Shown here piece after piece: positions 48,466 through 52,569 of a stretch of 52,569 bases of DNA (the first letter of the stretch is position 1; every line of letters begins with the position of its first letter). The notes beneath the pieces are model-generated. The model searched no databases, was not told the origin of the DNA, and saw only the letters and a program-made list of their open reading frames with translations. Origin of the DNA: Halogeometricum pallidum JCM 14848 (GTDB lineage: Archaea > Halobacteriota > Halobacteria > Halobacteriales > Haloferacaceae); the NCBI RefSeq assembly GCF_000337095.1, contig NZ_AOIV01000037.1, forward strand, positions 1 through 52,569. The letters are read 5' to 3'. The position numbers and the translations under genes were made by a program.

Positions 48466-50047
48466 TAAGTTCTCTTCCTCAAGGAGCAACGCAGGGAGCG
48501 AAGCGACCGAGTGGTGCAGTAGGGAAGGAATACAGCGCCGTCATTGCTTCCAAACACTTTGAGGCGACCAGCCTACAGACCCACGTAATCGAAACACTCA
48601 CTTTGTAGTTTGTGTACAATCTGGTGTGGAAATGCGAAAGAATATCTCATCCGTGATGACTAAAAGGAGTGAATTCAGGACAATCACCTGAAGCTTTCCT
48701 CGTTCGTCCAAGAAAAATTGAACGAACTTATTGAGGAACAAGAGTTATATATGCACTACAACTACCGACTCGACCCACCGAAAGCCCTCATCGAGACGCT
48801 CCTGCATCACGTTGATACTTGTAGGCAACTCTACAATCACGTCCTCTACAAACTCAACGAGGTGGACGAGATTCCAGCACGCTACGAGGTACAAGGACAA
48901 CTTCCTGACCTCAAAACGTGGTGGGACGACCTCGGAAACGTTCACTCGAAAGTTCTCCAGATGGTCGTCAAGCGCGTCTACGACAACCTCTCTACGCTCA
49001 AAGCGCAGAAAGAGAACGGACGCACTGTTGGAATGCTCAAGTGGAAGCCTCCTCGAGACTATCGGTCGCTCACCTACAACCAGTCCGGCTTCAAACTCAA
49101 GAATACGAGTGGTCGGCCCGTGTTGTGGTTGAGCAAGATTGGTGAGGTTCCGATTCACCTCCACCGAGACATCCCCGAGAACGCGACCATCAAACAGGTC
49201 ACGGTCAAGCAAGAACCCACGGGCGAATGGTTCGCCACGTTCGGTATCGACGTGGACGAAGACACGCCCGAGAAACCGGAGACTCCCGAGAAGGTCGTTG
49301 GTGTCGATGTAGGAATTCTCAGATACGCTCACGACACCGACGGTTATGCCATCGAGAGTCCCGACTTCACTAACGAGCGCGAACGGTTGGAACGCGCCCA
49401 ACGTGACCTCTCGCGGAAAGAACACGGCTCGAACAATTGGGAGAAACAGCGGAAGGTCGTGGCCGAACGCCACGCCGACCTGAAGCGGAAGCGACGAGAC
49501 TTCCTTCACAAGTTGTCGAACTACTATGCCACCGAGTACGACTTGGTGGCGGTCGAAGACTTGGATGCGAAGGGATTGGTCGAACTTCCGGGGAACTCTC
49601 GGAACCGAGCGGGGGCGGCGTGGGGGACGTTCCTGCGGATGCTCGAATACAAGTGCGAATGCAAAGGAACGCACTTCATCGCCGTGAATCCTCGCGGAAC
49701 GACCAAAGAATGCGCGTCGTGCGGAACGGAGACGGACAAACCGCTGTGGGTACGTGAGCATTCGTGTCCATCGTGTGGCTTCGAGGCAGACAGAGATGCA
49801 AATGCGGCGTGGAACATCCTTTCTCGCAGTCTCAAAGACGTAGGAGTGGGACACTCCGAATCAACGTCCTCAGAAACGCCACGCGTTTCTGATGTGCGGA
49901 CGAGAGCGAAGCTCTCGTCAACGCCTGTGGAGACCACGCTCCCTGTGGATACGCCCGTATCTGCAAAGCGCATCGTAGAAACAGGAAGCCACACCCTCAA
50001 GGAGCGAACCGCGTCAGCGGTGAGCGAGTAGGGCGGGGTAGTTCACT
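48466..50047 (+). mobile_element. IS200/IS605-family (IS1341-type) solo tnpB element, approximate ends
   Basis: A tnpB gene is present without a TnpA transposase. Left side: a hairpin TTCAGG-acaatca-CCTGAA (48674-48692). A 10-base direct repeat CTCAAGGAGC occurs near the left end (48478-48487) and again in the 3' region (49996-50005). Right side: ACCGC-gtca-GCGGT hairpin (50008-50021) followed by GGCGGGGTAGTTCAC, the usual right-end string of haloarchaeal members. Exact boundaries are estimated. Without TnpA it moves only in trans, if at all. Confidence 0.75.
48751..50031 (+). CDS. tnpB: RNA-guided endonuclease TnpB
   Basis: This protein of about 426 residues (numbering below from a TTG 11 codons upstream) has the RuvC-like active site complete: Asp in 'VVGVDVGILRYA' (D197), Glu in 'LVAVEDLDAKGL' (E280) and Asp in 'ADRDANAAWNI' (D360). 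Between them is a zinc ribbon, CASC and CPSC (C332, C335, C350, C353). All catalytic and metal residues are intact, so it could be active. The C-terminal tail after residue 375 overlaps the predicted omega-RNA region at the right end. It lies in the nucleoside hydrolase-ribokinase intergenic region and reads toward ribokinase. Confidence 0.92.
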   Translation: MHYNYRLDPPKALIETLLHHVDTCRQLYNHVLYKLNEVDEIPARYEVQGQLPDLKTWWDDLGNVHSKVLQMVVKRVYDNLSTLKAQKENGRTVGMLKWKPPRDYRSLTYNQSGFKLKNTSGRPVLWLSKIGEVPIHLHRDIPENATIKQVTVKQEPTGEWFATFGIDVDEDTPEKPETPEKVVGVDVGILRYAHDTDGYAIESPDFTNERERLERAQRDLSRKEHGSNNWEKQRKVVAERHADLKRKRRDFLHKLSNYYATEYDLVAVEDLDAKGLVELPGNSRNRAGAAWGTFLRMLEYKCECKGTHFIAVNPRGTTKECASCGTETDKPLWVREHSCPSCGFEADRDANAAWNILSRSLKDVGVGHSESTSSETPRVSDVRTRAKLSSTPVETTLPVDTPVSAKRIVETGSHTLKERTASAVSE

Positions 50048-50109
50048 CGCACGGGAACGGAGCGGACGCCGAACTGAAGTGACTTATCCCACCCGCCTCT
50101 CTGGCGAGT

Positions 50110-51048
50110 ATGGGCCGCGTCGTGAGTCTCGGGAGCATCAACGTCGACCACGTGGAGTACACCTCGACCGAGTGGATCCGGTCGGCGGCGGAGCGCTACG
50201 AGTGGTTCCCCTCGCCGGGCGAGACGGTGGCCGTCGAATCGGTGCCCGACTCGCTCCGGGAGGCGTACGGGGAGACGTATCTCGGCGGAAAAGGGGCCAA
50301 CCAGGCCGTCGCGGCGGCGGCGGCCGGCGCCGAGACGGGACTGCTCGGGATGGTCGGCGACGACGAGACGCGGTACGACGTGCTCGACTCGCTGTCGGAC
50401 CGCGGCGTGGACGTGACCGGCGTAGCCCGCACCGACGGGCCGACCGGCGCGGCGTACGTCGCCGTCGACGAGACGGGGGAGAACTACATCGCCATCCTCG
50501 CCGGCGCGAACGGCCGCGTCGACGACGCCTACGTCGCCGACCGCCTCGCCGCCTGCGCCGCCGCCGACTGCCTCCTCGTGCAGAACGAACTTCCGCCGGA
50601 GACCGTCCGCGCGGCGCTCGACCGATTGGCCGGCCGGCCGGACCGACCGACGGTCGTCTACGACCCGGCGCCCGCGGCAGGCGCCGCGGATATTCTCGCC
50701 CACGACTGCGTCGACGTGGTGACGCCGAACGAGGGCGAGTACGACCGCCTCGGCGACGAACTCGACGCGTTCGAGGGAACCGTCGTCCGCACGCGGGGAG
50801 CGGACGGCGTCGTCGTCGACGGCGAGGGGTCTCGACTCTCCGTCGACCCGCCCGCCGTGGACCCCGTCGACACGACGGGCGCGGGCGACGTGTTCGTCGG
50901 CTACCTCGGCGCCGAGTTGGCGGCCGGGGCCGACTTCGAGGCGGCCGTCAGACTGGCCACCGTCGCCGGTGCGCTCTCGACCGAACGCGAGGGCGTGCAG
51001 TCCGCCGCTCCGTCGCGCGAGGCGGTCGAATCGGTCGTGGTGCGGTAG
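50110..51048 (+). CDS. Ribokinase/PfkB-family sugar kinase
   Basis: This 312-residue kinase has the PfkB signatures: 'GETYLGGKGANQAVAAA' (54-70, sugar-binding GGKGAN) and the catalytic 'DTTGAGD' (254-260) with Asp260 as base, followed by the anion-hole Gly. 'YDPAPAAG' and 'VVTPNEGEY' line the ATP site. It would phosphorylate ribose or a related sugar, matching the nucleoside hydrolase that releases ribose. TATA-like CTTATCC lies about 24 bases before the ATG and outside the TnpB element, so its promoter survived the insertion. Confidence 0.9.
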   Translation: MGRVVSLGSINVDHVEYTSTEWIRSAAERYEWFPSPGETVAVESVPDSLREAYGETYLGGKGANQAVAAAAAGAETGLLGMVGDDETRYDVLDSLSDRGVDVTGVARTDGPTGAAYVAVDETGENYIAILAGANGRVDDAYVADRLAACAAADCLLVQNELPPETVRAALDRLAGRPDRPTVVYDPAPAAGAADILAHDCVDVVTPNEGEYDRLGDELDAFEGTVVRTRGADGVVVDGEGSRLSVDPPAVDPVDTTGAGDVFVGYLGAELAAGADFEAAVRLATVAGALSTEREGVQSAAPSREAVESVVVR

Positions 51049-51073
51049 TTCTCCTCCTTTCCTCCTCTCTTGC

Positions 51074-51778
51074 TCACTCCAGGAGGACGCTGAACCCCCA
51101 AGTGAAGGAGGACTGCTCTTGCTCGCCCGCCTCGTCCATTATCGAGAACGTCGACTCGAAGCGGGACTCGCCCACGGGGAGACAGACGTCCTCTTGGGTG
51201 GGTGCGCCGTACAGCCCCAGTTCCTGGCTCGTCGACTCGCCGGGTTCGAGCGTCACCGTCCGATACTCCTCGGTGACGGAGATACCGTCTGTGAGGCGCC
51301 AGCACCCCGGTTCGGCCGGATAGTCGCCGTCGGCCGGCAGGAGCATCAGGTGGTCTTCGGTGTCGTACCGGTAGGCGAAGACGATGGCGCGTCCCTCGCC
51401 GAGCGTCACCGCCTGGTCGCTTTCGTTCGTCACCGTCGCGCGGAGCATCGGCGGGTGCTCTTCGGTGGCCGCCTCCTCGGTCACCTCGATGGCGGGCCGG
51501 ACGGGGGCGTCTGGGGCGTCGTCCGTCGACGCGATGATGACGCCGGGGCCGCCGGTTCCGGAGGGTCGAGTGCCGCCGGTTTCGTTGTCCGTACCGTTGT
51601 CGGTCAGCGCCTCCGTTTCCGTCTCGGTCGGTGACGCGGTTTCGGTCGACGTCTCGGTGCCGGTGGCCGTCTCCGTCTCGGTGTCGGTGTTTCCGTCCGT
51701 GCCGCCCATGCATCCGGCGAGGAGGGCGAGCGTTCCGATGCCGCAGGTAGCGACGAGCGACCGTCGTGTCGTGTTCAC
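51074..51778 (-). CDS. Haloarchaeal lipoprotein with Thr/Glu-rich linker
   Basis: This 234-residue protein begins with a Tat-type signal ('TTRRSLVATCGIG') and a lipobox 'LLAGC', so it is likely exported and lipid-anchored. A repetitive Thr/Glu linker follows (about 25-70, units TET/TATGTET). The C-terminal domain (about 85-234) is beta-rich, with 'MLRATVTNESDQAVTLGEGR' (110-129) and 'VTLEPGESTSQELGLYG', the immunoglobulin-like pattern of haloarchaeal surface lipoproteins. It is convergent with the ribokinase gene. No enzymatic residues. Confidence 0.82.
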   Translation of the reverse strand: MNTTRRSLVATCGIGTLALLAGCMGGTDGNTDTETETATGTETSTETASPTETETEALTDNGTDNETGGTRPSGTGGPGVIIASTDDAPDAPVRPAIEVTEEAATEEHPPMLRATVTNESDQAVTLGEGRAIVFAYRYDTEDHLMLLPADGDYPAEPGCWRLTDGISVTEEYRTVTLEPGESTSQELGLYGAPTQEDVCLPVGESRFESTFSIMDEAGEQEQSSFTWGFSVLLE

Positions 51779-51885
51779 GTCAGGTGTATCGACCCCGAGG
51801 GGGATAATCGCAGCGTAGACTCAAGCGAGCGTTTGTTCCACTCTCCGACCGTCGGACCGCGGCGGACCGGTGGAGTTATACAGAA

Positions 51886-51899
51886 TTAGGCAAGCCTAA
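51886..51899. promoter_or_regulatory. DtxR-type iron-box palindrome
   Basis: TTAGGC-AA-GCCTAA is a perfect 6+6 palindrome. It lies between a TATA-like TTATACA (51876-51882) and the ATG at 51904. The sequence matches the TTAGG...CCTAA type recognised by DtxR-family iron repressors (SirR/Idr proteins in haloarchaea). A bound repressor would block the transcription start, so iron repression is predicted. Confidence 0.72.
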
Positions 51900-51903
51900 A
51901 AAT

Positions 51904-52569
51904 ATGGACGGAGAGACTGCGGCGGCGGGCGACGCGGCGCAGGCGGGAGAGGCCGAGGCGGCGCAAACGGACGAAACGGTGCGGGACGACGACGGTGCCG
52001 GCGTCGCCGCCCCCGCCGACGTTGCCGTCGTGGGCGGCGGTCCGGCGGGATGCTCGACGGCCGTCTTCGCCGCGCGGTACGGCCTCGACACCGTCGTCTT
52101 CGACCGCGGTCGGTCGTCGATTCGGCAGTGCGGCTATCTGGAGAACTACCTCGGCTTTCCGGGCGGTATCGACGTCGACGCGTTCTACGACCTGATGCAC
52201 GCCCACGTCGCCGAGGCGGGCGCGGACCTCGTCCCCGAACTCGTCGAGTCCGTCGAAGCGGTCGACTCGGACGGAGAGGGCGACGCGGGAGGGCTCGGAG
52301 AGTTTTGCGTCGAGACGGAGGAGGGAACGTCTCTCCGCGCGTCCCGCGTCGTCGCGGCGACGAAGTACGACGCGGACTACCTGGCCGGCGTCGACGAGGC
52401 GATGTTCGTCGCCGACGGTCACGGGGGCGAGACACTCGACCCCGACTACCCCTCGGACGACGGGGCGACGCCCGTCGACGGCCTGTACGTCGCCGGCCCC
52501 CTCTCGGGCGTCCCCGACCAAGCCGTCGTGGCGGCCGGGCACGGCGGGCGGGTCGGCGGGCGCGTCGTC
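51904..52569 (+). CDS. FAD-dependent oxidoreductase, thioredoxin-reductase-like, cut by the window end
   Basis: The visible 222 residues start with an acidic Ala/Glu/Asp-rich leader (1-37), then a Rossmann motif 'DVAVVGGGPAGCSTAVFAARYGLDTV' (39-64). 'QCGYLENYLGFPGG' follows (a single Cys where thioredoxin reductase-like proteins have a motif), then after a short linker 'VDGLYVAGPLSGVPDQAVVAAGHGGRVGG'. The FAD-domain C-terminal motif appears within about 220 residues, so the central NAD(P)H-binding domain of ordinary thioredoxin reductases seems absent. The 3' end lies outside the window. The iron box before the start suggests a role in iron limitation. Confidence 0.8.
   Translation, partial: MDGETAAAGDAAQAGEAEAAQTDETVRDDDGAGVAAPADVAVVGGGPAGCSTAVFAARYGLDTVVFDRGRSSIRQCGYLENYLGFPGGIDVDAFYDLMHAHVAEAGADLVPELVESVEAVDSDGEGDAGGLGEFCVETEEGTSLRASRVVAATKYDADYLAGVDEAMFVADGHGGETLDPDYPSDDGATPVDGLYVAGPLSGVPDQAVVAAGHGGRVGGRVV

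Noticed and set aside
1-52569. tRNA or rRNA genes
   Set aside because: I looked for typical tRNA loop strings and rRNA landmarks by eye and saw none. A covariance-model search would be decisive.

Overview
The window is haloarchaeal (class Halobacteria). Its GC is high, the predicted proteins are rich in Asp and Glu, and many genes have a TATA-like box about 25-29 bases before the start codon, which is the spacing of leaderless transcripts. Secreted proteins carry Tat/lipobox signals. Its centre holds a replication origin with an orc1/cdc6 gene, followed by a ParA locus. It is therefore either a megaplasmid or secondary chromosome, or a chromosomal region carrying an additional origin. The sequence alone does not decide between these.

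Region by region. (1) 0.2-17.6 kb is a catabolic island: an amidase, two translationally coupled enolase-superfamily (MR/MLE) enzymes, a LarA/DUF2088-type protein, an SDR-cupin-FAH-hydrolase operon, a TAXI-type TRAP importer, and then an acyl-CoA set (CoA-transferase, enoyl-CoA hydratase, acyl-CoA dehydrogenase, L-2-hydroxyglutarate-oxidase-like flavoprotein) ending in an IclR regulator. MR/MLE dehydratase + SDR + FAH hydrolase + LarA-like protein resembles a diketo-hydrolase route for an acid sugar. The substrate is not known. (2) 17.6-24.6 kb is a gene-poor, AT-richer stretch followed by small haloarchaeal proteins, a LolA-like protein, a winged-helix/membrane-protein pair, KptA and a VOC protein. 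(3) 24.6-32.0 kb is the replication and partition core. An ORB array in two orientations flanks an AT-rich segment with a 13-G run. Next come orc1, more ORBs, an AAA+ ATPase with an unrecognised N-terminal half, a winged-helix protein, a PRC-barrel protein, and a ParA operon with an acidic partner and a divergent ribbon-helix-helix gene. Phased 9-bp repeats lie upstream of parA. A closely matching block recurs 16 kb away and a related palindrome occurs at 40.8 kb, so these are candidate centromere or operator sites. (4) 32.1-37.5 kb is an operon of a non-canonical NRAMP-like transporter, HyuA, HyuB and an internally shortened Asp/Glu-racemase-family protein. (5) 37.6-47.2 kb holds AIM24, a three-domain nuclease fusion, a flavin-binding PPOX protein, gamma-glutamyltransferase with an OFA-type MFS transporter and a divergent Bat-type regulator, an aRF1 paralogue lacking NIKS and GGQ, and a Usp protein. 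(6) 47.4-52.6 kb has a nucleoside hydrolase and a divergent ribokinase (ribose salvage) separated by a solo TnpB element, then a lipoprotein and a flavoprotein cut by the window end whose start is preceded by a DtxR-type iron-box palindrome.

No rRNA, tRNA or CRISPR array was recognised. Functions are read from motifs and family resemblance by eye. No database search was run.
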